From: Lithobates sylvaticus | Taxonomy: Eukaryota > Chordata > Amphibia > Anura > Ranidae | Assembly: GCA_028564925.1 (NCBI GenBank) | Contig: CM053030.1 | Location: 1,440,709-1,504,708, forward strand | Reading direction: 5' to 3' | Length of the DNA: 64,000 nt | In this document: piece after piece, positions 46,591 through 58,544 of the stretch | Numbering within the stretch: position 1 is the first letter of the stretch | How the letters are laid out: each line of letters starts with the position of its first letter | Program-made: the position numbers and the translations under genes | The notes under the pieces: model-generated | Database searches by the model: none | Told to the model about the DNA's origin: nothing | What the model saw: only the letters and a program-made list of their open reading frames with translations

Positions 46591-48585
46591 TAGATGGGTT
46601 CCCAGGACCTGAGAATGGTTGTTGGGGCTCCTGGGAGCTGACAATGGTTGTAGGGGGTCCTGAGACCTGAGAATGGTTGTAGGGGTTCCCGGGGAGCTGA
46701 CAATGGTTGTAGGGGGTCCTGAGACCTAAGAATGGTTGTAGGGGTTCCTGAGACATGAGAATGGTTGTTCGGGTTCCGGGACCTAGGAATGGGTGTAAAC
46801 AGGTTCCTGGGCGCTGAGAATGGATGTGGGGGTTTCCGGGACCTGACAATGGTTGTAGGGGGTCCTGAGACCTGACAATGGTTGTAGGGGGTTCTGAGAC
46901 CTGACAATGGTTGTAGGGGTTCCCGGGACCTGGGGATGGTTGTAGAGATTCCTGGGAGCTGACAATATTTGTATTGGGTCCTGAGACCTGACAATGGTTG
47001 TAGGGGTTCCCGGGACCTGGGGATGGTTGTAGAGATTCCTGGGAGCTGACAATATTTGTATTGGGTCCTGAGACCTGACAATGGTTGTAGGGGTTCCCGG
47101 GGAGCTGAAATGGTTGTAGGGGGTCCTGAGACCTAAGAATGGTTGTAGGGGTTCCTGAGACATGAGAATGGTTGTAGGGGTTCCTGAGATGTGACAATGG
47201 TTGTAGGGTTTCCCAGGAGCTGACAATGGTTGTAGTCGGGTTCCCGGGACACGACAATGGTTGTAGGGGGTCCTGGGACCTGACAACGGTTGTAGGGGTT
47301 CCCGGGAGCTGACGATGGTTGTAGGGGGTCCTGAGACCTGACAATGGTTGTAGGGGTGCCTGATATGTGACAACGGTTGTAGGGGTTCCCGGGAGCTGAC
47401 GATGGTTGTAGGGGGTCCTGAAACCTGACAATGGTTGAAGGAGTTCCTGAGATGTGACAATGGTTGTGGGGGTTCCTGGGAGCTGACAATGGTTGTAGGG
47501 TTTCCCGGGAGCAGACAATAGTTGTAGTCGGGTTCCCAGGAGCTGACAGTGGTTGTACGGTGTCCTGAGACCTGACAAAGGTCGTAGAGGTTCCCGGGAG
47601 CCAACAATGGTTGTAGGGGTTCCTGAGATGTGACAATGGTTGGGGGTTCCCCGGACCTGACAATGGTTGTAGGAGTTCCTGGGAGCTGACAATGATTGTT
47701 GGGGTTCCCGGGAGCTGACAATGGTTGTAGGGGGTCCCGAGACCTGAAATGATTGTTGGGGTTCCTGGGAGCTGACAATGGTTGTAGTCAGGTTCCCAGG
47801 AGCTGACAATGGTTGTAGGGGGTCCCGAGACCTGAAATGATTGCTGGGGTTCCTGGGAGCTGACAATGGTTGTTGGGGGTCCTGAGACCTGACAATGGTT
47901 GTTGGGGTTCCCGGGAGCTGAGACTGGTTGTAGGGGGTCCTGAGACCTGAAATGGTTGTTGGGGTTCCCGGGAGCTGACAATGGTTGTAGGGGGTCCTGA
48001 GACCTGACAATGGTTGTTGGGGTTCCCGGGAGCTGAGAATGGTTGTGGGGTTCCCGGGAGCTGACAATGGTTGTAGGGGGTCCTGGGAGCTGACAATGGT
48101 TGTTGGGGTTCCTGGGAGCTGACAATGGTTGTAGGGGGTCCTGAGACCTGAAATGATTGTTGGGGTTCCCAGGAGCTGACAATGATTGTTGGGGTTCCCG
48201 GGAGCTGGGAATGGTTGTGGGGTCCTGAGACCTGAAATGATTGTTGGGGTTCCCAGGAGCTGACAATGATTGTTGGGGTTCCCAGGAGCTGACAATGATT
48301 GTTGGGGTTCCCAGGAGCTGACAATGATTGTTGGGGTTCCCAGGAGCTGACAATGATTGTTGGGGTTCCCAGGAGCTGACAATGGTTGTTGGGGTTCCCA
48401 GGAGCTGACAATGATTGTTGGGGTTCCCAGGAGCTGACAATGATTGTTGGGGTTCCTGGGAGCTGAGAATGGTTGTAGGGGGTCCTGGGAGCTGACAATG
48501 GTTGTTGGGGTTCCCAGGAGCTGACAATGATTGTTGGGGTTCCCGGGAGCTGGGAATGGTTGTTGGGGTTCCTCTGGGGTAGGAA
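46590..48585 (+). repeat. 29-bp minisatellite with higher-order repeats
   Basis: The unit contains GTTCCCGGGAGCTGACAATG and GTTGTAGGG, alternating with GGTCCTGAGACCTGACAATG. A roughly 104-bp block with GACAATATTTGTATTGGGTC is duplicated at about 46930 and 47034. The minus-strand frame of 674 codons is an artefact of all-open frames. Confidence 0.93.
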
Positions 48586-49465
48586 GGTTGGGAATATCCA
48601 ATATCTGTATCTGTTCGTCTCTTGGTGGTTCTCAGTGTTTGACTCTATTGGGTTAATCTGCAAGGTTCTGTTGCTAGGTAACCAGCTGCTCTCACACGTT
48701 ACCATGGCAGCACGTCAGCATCCCTGACCGTCATCTTCTGCAGTCTTCCTTGTGTAGCAGTGGGTGGAGTCTGGAGATACAGGGGGAGGGGGACAATGGC
48801 ACTGTAATGGGCAGTGATGGCGTCTCCTGTAATTCTGGGTGGGGTTGGTAGAGGTCAGAGACGTACGGTGACCGCCTCTATAATTCCTATCAGGAGGTCG
48901 GGGACCACGGCACGGAGATCCCACAGAGACCTGAACTTCTAATCATTAACAACATTCAAGCTGAAGTTTAATCTGCTTATATTTTCCCTTCCCTGGTCCC
49001 CTCCCCCTCCCCATTACCATGAAGTTATTACATAAACCGTTCCATTGTCATTTCCTTATTTTATGCCCAGTGATGTCATCACTGGTTCTCTGTTCTTCTC
49101 TATGCAACGCAGGCAGATCATGGGTTGATTGATGGGTGGGTGTCAGTCTGGACAAGTGGTCATTCCTAGAAAGGATGTTTGTGCAGACCGCCCTAGGTAA
49201 CACCCACATGTGCTGCTAAGGCCTCCATGATGGAAACAATCCAAATCCAATAAAAGGGGAGAGGCCAGGGACAGTCAGGCCGGTGAGGAAAGGGCTAGGT
49301 GATGCGGGACGTCCTCCAGGAAATGAGGCAGGGCTCTGTCTGACTTGCTGCAGATTCCACTGCACATTGTGAGAAGCTCATCATTGTCTTATAGAGGTGT
49401 AGGATCAGGGGCAGGGTCTAAATCCTCCATTATAGTCCTGTAGAGGAGACACGGGACCAGGGGTG
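48586..49465. other. Unassigned single-copy-like sequence with X-box-like motifs
   Basis: About 880 bp without tandem repeats. It contains two X-box-like sites (listed separately) and no convincing open frame. It could be a promoter region for a transcript on either strand. Confidence 0.4.
48670..48711. promoter_or_regulatory. Pair of X-box-like (RFX-type) motifs
   Basis: GTTGCTAGGTAACC at 48670-48683 and GTTACCATGGCAGC at 48698-48711 are both close to the palindromic RFX consensus GTTGCCATGGCAAC. They lie 14 bp apart. Tandem X-boxes are typical of RFX-controlled promoters; no transcript start is known here. Confidence 0.4.
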
Positions 49466-49469
49466 GTTT

Positions 49470-50320
49470 CTACAGATGGCCATGGACTGTGAACTCTATG
49501 GATGGCCATGGACTGTATGGATGACCATGGACTGTATGGATGACCATGGACTGTATGGATGACCATGGACTGTATGGATGGCCATGGACTGTGAACTCTA
49601 TGGATGACCATGGACTGTATGGATAACCATGGACTGTATGGATGGCCATGGACTGTGAACTCTATGGATGACCATGGACTGTATGGATGGCCATGGACTG
49701 TATGGATGGCCATGGACTGTGAACTCTATGGATGACCATGGACTGTATGGATGGCCATGGACTGTATGGATGGCCATGGACTGTGAACTCTATGGATGAC
49801 CATGGACTGTATGGATGACCATGGACTGTATGGATGGCCATGGACTGTGAACTCTATGGATGACCATGGACTGTATGGATGGCCATGGACTGTGAACTCT
49901 ATGGATGACCATGGACTGTATGGATGGCCATGGACTGTATGGATGACCATGGACTGTATGGATGGCCATGGACTGTATGGATGGCCATGGACTGTATGGA
50001 TGGCCATGGACTGTGAACTCTATGGATGACCATGGACTGTATGGATGGCCATGGACTGTATGGATGACCATGGACTGTATGGATGGCCATGGACTGTATG
50101 GATGGCCATGGACTGTGAACTCTATGGATGACCATGGACTGTATGGATGGCCATGGACTGTGAACTCTTTGGATGACCATGGACTGTATGGATGGCCATG
50201 GACTGTGAACTCTTTGGATGACCATGGACTGTATGGATGACCATGGACTGTGAACTCTTTGGATGACCATGGACTGTATGGATGACCATGGACTGTAGAC
50301 TATGGACAGCACTGGATTAT
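49470..50320 (+). repeat. 19/26-bp minisatellite
   Basis: The basic unit is ATGGATGGCCATGGACTGT (19 bp); a longer form adds GAACTCT. The array then degenerates over 50320-50526 before being cut by the element at 50527-53269, after which related sequence continues. Confidence 0.93.
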
Positions 50321-50689
50321 GGGCTCTACAGATGGCCTTGGACTGTGAACTCTACAGCCAAACATGGACTGTGGACTATGGCTAGCCATGGTGGCAATGG
50401 ACTGTAGACTCCACATATGGTCATGGACTCTACAGACAACAATGGACGGCCATGGACCGTGGACTCTACAGATAACAATGGACGGCCATGGGCTGTATAG
50501 ATGGCCATGGACCGTGGACTCTACATTAGGGATGAGCCGAACACCCCCCTGTTCGGTTCGCACCAGAACCTGCGAACAGACCTAAACCTCGTGTGAACTT
50601 TAGAACCCTATTAAAGTCTATGGGACTCGAATGTTCAAAATCAAAAGTGCTAATTTTAAAGGCTTATATGCAAGTTATTGTCATAAAAA

Positions 50690-50915
50690 GTGTTGGGGAC
50701 CCGGGTCCTGCCCAGGGGAGTGTTTGGGGACCCGGGTCCTGCCCAGGGGAGTGTTTGGGGACCCGGGTCCTGCCCCAGGGGAGTGTTTGGGGACCCGGGT
50801 CCTGCCCCAGAGGAGTGTTTGGGGACCCGGGTCCTGCCCCAGGGGAGTGTTTGGGGACCCGGGTCCTGCCCCAGAGGAGTGTTTGGGGACCCGGGTCCTG
50901 CCCCAGGGGACATGT
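50690..50915 (+). repeat. 31-33-bp minisatellite in one arm of the foldback element
   Basis: Seven copies of GTTTGGGGACCCGGGTCCTG then CCCCAGGGGAGT. The other arm has only two inverted copies (53035-53105), so expansion happened on one side after the arms formed. Confidence 0.93.
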
Positions 50916-50981
50916 ATCAATGCAAAAAAAAGTTTAAAAAAGGTTTGTTTTTTCGGGAGCAGTGATTTTAATAATGCTTAA

Positions 50982-51961
50982 CCACTTGCCTGCCAGGCAC
51001 GAACACCTCCTTCCTGCCCAGGCCATTTTTCAGCTTTCAGCACTGTCGCATTTTGAATGACAATTGCGCGGTCAGGCAACGCTGTACCCAAATACATTTT
51101 TTATCATTTTTTCCCCACAGATAGAGCTTTATTTTGGTGGTATTTGATCACCTCTGCGGTTTTTTATTTCTTGCGCTATAAAACAAAATAAGAGCAACAA
51201 GTTTGAAAAAACATAATATTTTTTACTTTTTATTATAATAAATATCCAATTTTTTTTTTTTTTTAAACATTTTTTTTTCCTCAGTTTAGGCCGATACGTA
51301 TTCTTCTACATATTTTTGGTAAAAAAAAATCGCAATTAGCGTATATTGATTGGTTTGCGCAAAAGTTATACCGTCTACAAAATAGGGGATAGATTTATAG
51401 CATTTTTATTATTATTTTTTTTTTTTACTAGTAATGGCGGCGATCTGCGATTTTTATCATGACTGCGACATTGCGGTGGACATATCGGACACTTTTGACA
51501 CATTTTTGGGACCATTCACATTTATACAGCGATCCGTGCTATAAAAATGCATTGATTACTGTATAAATGTGACTGGCAGGGAAGGGGTTAACACTAGGGG
51601 GCGCTGCAGGGGTTAATGTGTTCCCTATATTAGTGATTCTAACTGTGGGGGGAGGGGACTGACTGAGGGAGGGGACCGATCCGTGTCCCTATGTACAAGG
51701 GACACACCATCGGTCTCCTCTCCAGTGACAGGACGTGGATCTGTGTGTTTACATACACAGAATCCACGTCCTGCTCAGTTACCGGGCAATCGCGGGTGCC
51801 CAGCGGACATCGCGGCCGCCGGGCACGCGCACTGGCTCCCCAGCTACGCGGCGCGCGCGCGCCCCCTAGTGGCCAAAGTGTAGACGACGTCATATGACGG
51901 CGTCCCGCCACAAGAGCCGAACCGTCCTGCCGTCATTTGACAGTGGGCGGTCGGCTAGTGG
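50982..51961. mobile_element. TTAA-flanked element nested in the foldback
   Basis: Lies between TTAA at 50978-50981 and 51962-51965. Ends CCACTTGCCTGCC and inverted GGCTAGTGG. About 980 bp, AT-rich centre, GC-rich right end, no transposase frame. Target site suggests piggyBac-type. Confidence 0.72.
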
Positions 51962-53277
51962 TTAAAGTGAAACAATAAAAGTGTAATATTCCTTTAAATT
52001 TCGTACCTGGGGGGGGGGGGGGGTGTCTATAGTATGCCTGTGAAGGGGCGCATGTTTCCTGTGCTTAGAACTGTTCCTGTACAAAGTGTCATTTCTGCAG
52101 GAAAAAAAGCTATTTAAAATGACTCGCGGCTAATGAATTGTCGGCTCCCGTAACACAGAGAACAGTCATTAAAAGTCATTGATAAAAAATAAAAAAAAAA
52201 TATGCGTGGGGTTCCCCCCAAATTTCAATTACCAGGCCCTTCAGGTCTGGTATGGATATTAAAAAAAAAATGACATGGGGTTCCCCCTAATTATCCATAC
52301 CAGACCCTTATCCGAGCACACAGGCTGCAGGAAAAGAGGTGGGGCGAGAGAGCGCCCCCCTCCTGAACCGTACCAGTCCACATGCCCTCAACATTGGGAG
52401 GATGCTTTGGGGGTCTGTGACCCCTCAAAGCACCATGTCCCTATGTTGATGAGGAGAAGGGCCTCATCCCCACAACCCTGGCCAGTGGTTGTGGGGGTCT
52501 GCGGGCGGGGGGCTTATCAGAATCTGGAAGCCCCCTTTAACAAGGGGGACCCCCAGATCCCAGCCCCCCCCCCCCCTGTTTTAAATGGTAAGGGGGTACA
52601 AAAGTACCCCTACCATTTCACAACGAAAGTGTAAAAAACACACAGACACACCGTTGGGAAAAGTCCTTTATTAAAATATCCATACCAGACCTGAAGGGCC
52701 TGGTAATTGAATTTGGGGGAAGCCATATGCATTTTTTTTTTTTTTTTAATCAATGACTTTCAATGAATGACTGTTCTCTTTGTTACGGGAACCGTCAATT
52801 CATTAGCCGCGAGTGATTTTAAATAGCTTTTTTTCCTGCAAAAATGACACTTTTTGCAGGGACAGTTCTAAGCACGGGAAACATGCGCCCCTTCACAGGC
52901 ATACTATACACACCCCCCAGGTACGAAATTTAAAGGAATATTACACTTTTATTGTTTCCCATTAAGCATTATTAAAATCACTGCTCCCGAAAAAACTTCA
53001 GTTTTTAAAACTTCTTTTTGCATTGATACATGTCCCCTGGGGCAGGACCCGGGTCCCCAAACACTCCCCACCCCTGGGGCAGGACCCGGGTCCCCAAACA
53101 CTTTTTATGACAATAACTTGCATATTAGCCTTTAAAATTAGCACCTTAGATTTCTCCCATAGACTTTTACAGGGTGTTCCGCGTCTTTTCGAATTTGCCG
53201 CGAACACCCCAAATTGTTCTCTGTTCGGTGAACAGGCAATGTTCGAGTCGAACTCGAAGCTCATCCCTACTCTACAT

Positions 53278-54430
53278 ATGGTCATGGATTGTTAGCTGTA
53301 CAGATGGCTTCAGACTGTGAACTCTATGGATGACCATGGACTGTAAACTATGGACAGCCTCTTGTGGGCTCTACAGATGGCCTTTCATTGTGGACTCTAT
53401 GGATAACCATGGACGGTGACTATAGATGGCCATGGACTGTGTACTCTACATATGGTCATGGCTTGTGGGCTCTACAGACAACCTTGGACTGTGGGCTCTA
53501 CAGATGGACTTGGACCTTGGACTCTACAGATAACCGTGGACTGTGAATGTGGATGGCTATTATTGTATAGATGGCCATAAACTGTGGTCTCTACTAATGG
53601 CTTTGGACTGTACACTCTATGGCTGACCATTGATTGTGGACTCCACAGGCGGCCTTGGACTGTGACGTCTATGGCTGACGATCGACTGTGGATGACCATG
53701 GACTGTGGCCCACCATGCGTCCTTGGACTGGGATGTCTATGGCTGACCACCGTCTGTGGATGACTATGAACTGTACAGATGACTGTAGACTCTACATATG
53801 GTCATGGACTGTGGACTCTATGGACCACCATGAACTGTACGGATGACCATGGACTCTACATGTGGTCATGGACTGTGGACTCTATGGACCACCATGAACT
53901 GTACGGATGACCATGGACTCTACATATGGTCATGGACTGTGGACTCTATGGACCACCATGAACTGTACGGATGACCATGGACTCTACATATGGTCATGGA
54001 CTGTGGACTCTATGGACCACCATGAACTGTACGGATGACCATGGACTCTACATATGGTCATGGACTGTGGACTCTATGGACCACCATGAACTGTACGGAT
54101 GACCATGGACTCTACATATGGTCATGGACTGTGGACTCTATGGACCACCATGAACTGTACGGATGACCATGGACTCTACATATGGTCATGGACTGTGGAC
54201 TCTATGGACGGCCTTGGACTGTGGACTCTATGGACCACCATGAACTGTACAGATGACTGTAGACTCTACATATGGTTCTGGATTGTGGACTCTATGGACC
54301 ACCATGAACTGTACGGAGGACCATGGACTCTACATATGGTCATGGACTGTGGGCTCTTTGGACCACCATGAACTGTACGGATGACTGTAGACTCTACATA
54401 TGGTTCTGGATTGTGGGCTCTTTGGACCAG
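53278..54430 (+). repeat. Continuation of the GGACTGT array, 64-bp higher-order unit
   Basis: The first part is degenerate. From about 53780 a 64-bp unit (GACCATGGACTCTACATATG, GTCATGGACTGTGGACTC, TATGGACCACCATGAACTGT) repeats about eight times almost unchanged. It is the right half of the array cut by 50527-53269. Confidence 0.92.
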
Positions 54431-54557
54431 GGACTAGATGGCCATTAGCCCTCTAAAGCTGGTTCCTTGGCTCTGATTGGCTACTGTCCTGATTCTGTGT
54501 GTGATGCGGATGACCCCCATAATAAAGACGCAGTACACTAGAACACAACCTCAGCCA

Positions 54558-54563
54558 TTTATT
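54558..54563 (-). terminator. Polyadenylation signal AATAAA on the minus strand
   Basis: The plus strand reads TTTATT; the minus strand reads GTGTAAAATAAATGGCTGAG. It is the first good signal downstream of the eleven-finger gene and would give a 3' untranslated region of about 2.1 kb. The distance makes the link uncertain. Confidence 0.4.
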
Positions 54564-54699
54564 TTACACAGAATCCAACCAATAATAACAATCCTCCCTG
54601 AGCGGCACAGAGCCGGCGTTCTGAGAACATGGAGAGCGTTCACCGGAGCCGAGACGGACGCATCAATTCATGACCATCAGTGTCCATGATATTCATACA

Positions 54700-55185
54700 G
54701 TGTGTACAGCCCTGAGAACGATCGATCATACAGAACACGTACCAACCAACAAATACATCTACAACTTGCCCTCCCCCGTTGTTCTTCACATGTGCCGGAC
54801 AATCATTCCCCTTTTCCATCACTGCTCTATGTGCCCCCCCCCCCCTTTCCCATGTACCTGTATGTCACCTGTGCCAGTTTGTCCCCCCACCCCCCCAAGT
54901 AGCACACATGTGCAGTCCCGTCACACCTACCTGCACGCGTACATCACACATGCCAGTCTGATACCCCCCCCCGCATACAGTCCTCACATCGGCCTATTTA
55001 CCCCCCCCCCATCCCCCACCACATCTATCTCTCATCCAAACCCGCCATCCCTCCCTGTCATCACATGTGCAGGCTCGTCTCCGTCCACATCTCATCTTCT
55101 CCTCCCCCGTCCATATTATAATATAGATCTATATCTCCCGACACTCCTCAGAGCACACATCACACCCCGTCAGGGCTCCCTCTAA
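54700..55185. other. Probable 3' untranslated sequence of the eleven-finger gene
   Basis: C-rich, non-repetitive sequence between the polyadenylation signal and the array at 55190. No gene seen on either strand. Confidence 0.4.
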
Positions 55186-55189
55186 CCTC

Positions 55190-56605
55190 ACAATTCCCGC
55201 CCATGACCCCCCTCTCTCTCTCATGACCTCGTGTCACATGACCCCCCCTCTCATGACCTCATGTCACATGACCCCCTCTTTCTCTCTCATGACATCGTGT
55301 CACATGACCCCCCCTCTCTCATGACCTTGTGTCACATGACCCCCCCTCTATCATGACCTCGTGTCACATGACCCCCCCTCTCTCATGACCTCGTCTTACA
55401 TGATCCCCTCTCTCATGACCTTGTGTCACATGACCCCTCCCCTCTCTCATTACCTTGTGTCACATGACCCGCCCCCTCTCATGACCTCGTGTCACATGAT
55501 CCGGCCCCCTCTCATGACCTTGTGTCACATGACCCCCCCTCTCTCATGACCTCGTGTCACATGACCCCCCTCTCTCTCATGACCTCGTGTCACATGACCC
55601 CCCCTCTCATGACCTCTTGTCACATGACCCCCCTCTCTCCCATGACCTTGTGTCACATGACCCCCCTCTCTCTCATGACCTCGTGTCACATGACCCCCCT
55701 CTCTCTCATGACCTCGTGTCACATGACCCCCCTCTCTCATGACCTCGTGTCACATGACCCCCCCTCTCATGACCTCGTGTCACATGACCCGGCCCCCTCT
55801 CATGACCTTGTGTCACATGACCCCCTCTCTCTCTCATGACCTCGTGTCACATGACCCCCCTCTCTCTCATGACCTCGTGTCACATGACCCCCCCCTCTCT
55901 CATGACCTCGTGTCACATGACCCCCCCTCTCTCATGACCTCGTGTCACATGACCCCCTCTCTCTCTCATGACCTCGTGTCACATGACCCCTCTCTCTCAT
56001 GACCTCGTGTCACATGACCCCCCCCCCTCTCATGACCTCGTGTCACATGACCCCCTCTCTCTCATGACCTCGTGTCACATGACCCCCTCTCTCTCATGAC
56101 CTCGTGTCACATGACCCCCCCTCTCATGACCTCGTGTCACATGACCCGGCCCCCTCTCATGACCTCATGTCACATGACCCCCCTCTCTCTCATGCCCTCG
56201 TGTCACATGACCCCCCTCTCTTTCATGACATCGTGTCACATGACCCCCTCTCTCATGACCTTGTGTCACATGACCCCCCCTCTCTCATGACCTCGTGTCA
56301 CATGACCCCCCCCCCCCCTCTCATGACCTCGTGTCACATGACCCCCCCCCCCCCCTCTCATGACCTCGTGTCACATGACCCCCCCCCTCTCATGACCTCG
56401 TGTCACATGACCCCCCCCTTCTCTCATGACCTCGTGTCACATGACTCCCCCCTTCTCTCATGACCTTGTGTCACATGACCCCTCCCCTCTCTCATGACCT
56501 CGTGTCACATGACCCGGCCCTCTCTCATGACCTCGTGTCACATGACCCGGCCCCCTCTCATGACCTCGTGTCACATGACCCGGCCCCCTCTCATGACCTT
56601 GTGTC
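55190..56605 (+). repeat. 30-33-bp minisatellite carrying TCACATGAC in every copy
   Basis: About 45 copies of CATGACCTCGTGTCACATGA followed by a variable C/T run. Each unit includes GTCACATGAC, the M-box form of the E-box. The array lies directly downstream of the eleven-finger gene's stop codon, so it is probably transcribed in its 3' untranslated region. Confidence 0.93.
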
Positions 56606-56674
56606 ACATGTGCTGACACCTTTTTCTCTGGCAGCTGTCCTGGGCGCTGTGTCTCCGGCCGTCTCTACAGCTCC

Positions 56675-57843
56675 TCATTGCTCGGAGCGCGTGCGGTTAC
56701 AGCAGACATTTTTACAGGGATTTTCCAGCGGCCCCACCCCACTGTGACAGCTTCCTTGCCCCCCCTGCGGAGACGTGACGGGATGTGACACCTTACAGCT
56801 GAAATGTAAGCGTTCTCCGGTGTGGATGCGTTGGTGTCGCACCAGGTTGTGTTTGCGGAAGAAGCTGCCACCGCACACGGTGCAGGGGAAGGGGCGCTGC
56901 CCGCTGTGGATCCCTTTGTGGCGCTCCAGGTTGGGTTTCTGGATGAAGCTGTCTCCGCACACGTCGCAGCGGAAGGGGCGCTCCCCGGTGTGAATCTTCT
57001 CGTGGCGGCTCAGGTACTGCCGGCTGCTGAACCCTTTCCCGCAGTCGGCGCAGGCGAACGGCCGCTCTCCGCTCCCTCTGCTGTGCGACTTCTGATGGGC
57101 GTGCAGATGGGGCTGCGCTACAAAGCTCCGGCGGCACTGATCGCAGGAGAACGGCTTATTCCCGCCCACCGCGCCATTTTGGTGAACCCGCTGGTGAGCG
57201 AGTAGGTGGGAGCGGCGGGCGAAACCCTTCCCGCACTCGGCACAGCTGTGCGGCCTCTGCGTGGAGTGAACCACCTCCTGGTGCCTCATTAGCGCCTTGC
57301 GGTGGCCGAAGCGCTGATCGCACTGGTCGCACGGGAACGGGGTCTCTCCGGTGTGCCGGCGGCGGTGGATCACCAGGTGCTGCTTGCGGCTGAAGCTCTT
57401 GTCGCACTCGGCGCAGGTGAATGGCCGCTCCCCGGTGTGGATGCGGCAGTGCGTGATGAGATCCGCCTTGCGGTTGAAGCTTTTTCCGCACCGGTCGCAG
57501 CAGAAGGGGCGCTCGCCCGTGTGGAGGCGGGTGTGGGTCTGGTAGTTCCCCTTGTGGTTGAATTTGATGCCGCAGTATTGGCAGGAATATAACTTCTCCC
57601 CGGTGTGGATGCGCTTGTGGCCCACCAGGTGGTGGCGGTAATGGAAGCTCTTCCCGCACACCTCGCAGGGGTACGGCCGTTCCCCGCGGTGGGTGCGCTG
57701 GTGGCTGGTCAGGTGGGACTTGCGCAGGAAGCTGCGGTGACAGTCGGTGCAGGAATACGGCCGGTCCGCCAAGTCCTGGATCCGGGCGCCGGGGAGGAGG
57801 CGAGGACGGGAATCACACGGGGAAGTGATCCGGATATCTGTAC
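56675..57843 (-). CDS. Last exon: eleven C2H2 zinc fingers and stop
   Basis: The acceptor TGTCTGCGGCAG precedes GTACAGATATCC. Two bases complete a Gly codon, then 388 residues follow. The exon is GC-rich and CpG-rich compared with its surroundings. The open frame upstream of the acceptor (to 57928) is intron. Finger 6 has an extra residue between its histidines (HQEVVH). The tail after finger 11, HFSCKVSHPVTSPQGGQGS and on, has no known motif. Confidence 0.92.
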
Positions 57844-58506
57844 CTGCCGCAGACAAACAACCGTTACCATGGAGACACCACTGACACCGTCCACAGATCT
57901 CAGCACATACATCGACTACCAGCGACACCCAACCCTCCTTGTACCCTCCACGGTATGTGGTGGAGATATGCCGTCAGGAGAAATCTGTGCTGAGCACTGA
58001 GATATGCGCAAGAAATGACCCTCAAAACTGCCACCCCCCAATGCTGCCCCCTACTGGGTGACTTTCACTGCCACTAATGGAAGGGGGTGGCAGTACTAAC
58101 ACAAATGCTGGGGGTTATTAGTGTGTCTAATTACACCAATGTTGGGGGTTATTAAACTTCAGCAGGCATTGAATATGCTGCATAAGATGCATCGGGAGGA
58201 GAGTTTCCGGGTTCAGGTGGGTTACAGCCCCATCCATTGGGATGGGAGGGGCTCCGCACACTCACCAATGGGCACTCACTGAGTCAGTTGATGGGGTCAT
58301 ATGACTGGCCCACCCACTAGGGATGGGGATGGGGATGCTCCCTATAGCTCTGTCCAGACAAACACGATGGATTAACCCTTTTACTGACAGACATCTCTAG
58401 AAGTCTCTCCGTCCTTCCTGCCTCTTACCGATAAAGCTGTACTCCTGCCGGCCAGACACCGGAGACCCCTCCCCCTCCTTTATAATGATATTGAAGTCAG
58501 GGACAC
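56675..58506 (-). CDS. C2H2 zinc-finger protein, eleven fingers (3' part of gene)
   Basis: Predicted nuclear DNA-binding protein. Visible exons: 58506-58429 (VPDFNIIIKEGEGSPVSGRQ EYSFI, with split Gly codons at both ends) and 57843-56675 (388 residues to the stop). Fingers run in order from YSCTDCHRSFLRKSHLTSH to FPCTVCGGSFFRKHNLVRH, eleven in all, mostly with TGERPF-type linkers; HSCAEC, FSCDQC and FACADC fingers follow longer linkers. The VPDF exon is the kind of linker exon that follows KRAB-like boxes in amphibian zinc-finger genes. Splice phases match (2 bases, then 1). Upstream exons, including any KRAB box and the start codon, were not found up to 64000 and probably lie outside. Confidence 0.85.
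58429..58506 (-). CDS. Linker exon VPDFNIIIKEGEG of the eleven-finger gene
   Basis: 78 bp; acceptor CTCCCTCTGTAG and donor ATCG/GTAAGAGG. It encodes 25 full codons with two bases before and one after, matching the next exon. The acidic KEGEG part resembles the KEE linker of the neighbouring gene. Confidence 0.8.
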
Positions 58507-58544
58507 CTACAGAGGGAGAAATATACTCATATCAGTAATTATCC

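Larger units (their letters stand above)
50527..53269. mobile_element. 2.7-kb hAT-like foldback element inside the array
   Basis: Ends TAGGGATGAGC and inverted GCTCATCCCTA; perfect 8-bp duplication CTCTACAT (50519-50526, 53270-53277) taken from the array sequence. The two arms are inverted copies, sharing TGTTTGGGGACCCGGGTCCT, TTAAAGGAATATTACACTTT in inverse, and CAGGCCCTTCAGGTCTGGTA. The centre (52070-52900) is related to the foldback at 31650-34300 but lacks its TATA-bearing middle. It contains a 31-33-bp minisatellite (50690-50915) and the TTAA element at 50982-51961. No transposase. Confidence 0.88.

Noticed and set aside
46577-48601. 674-codon minus-strand frame rich in PGNPNNHCQ
   Set aside because: A 29-bp array read in rotating frames; two further overlapping frames have the same composition.
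51660-51900. Plus- and minus-strand frames in the GC-rich end of the TTAA element
   Set aside because: Noncoding transposon end with palindromic CACGTCCTG words.
57156-57659. Second minus-strand frame and plus-strand frames over the zinc-finger exon
   Set aside because: Shadows of the GC-rich eleven-finger exon; no zinc-finger motif in these frames.
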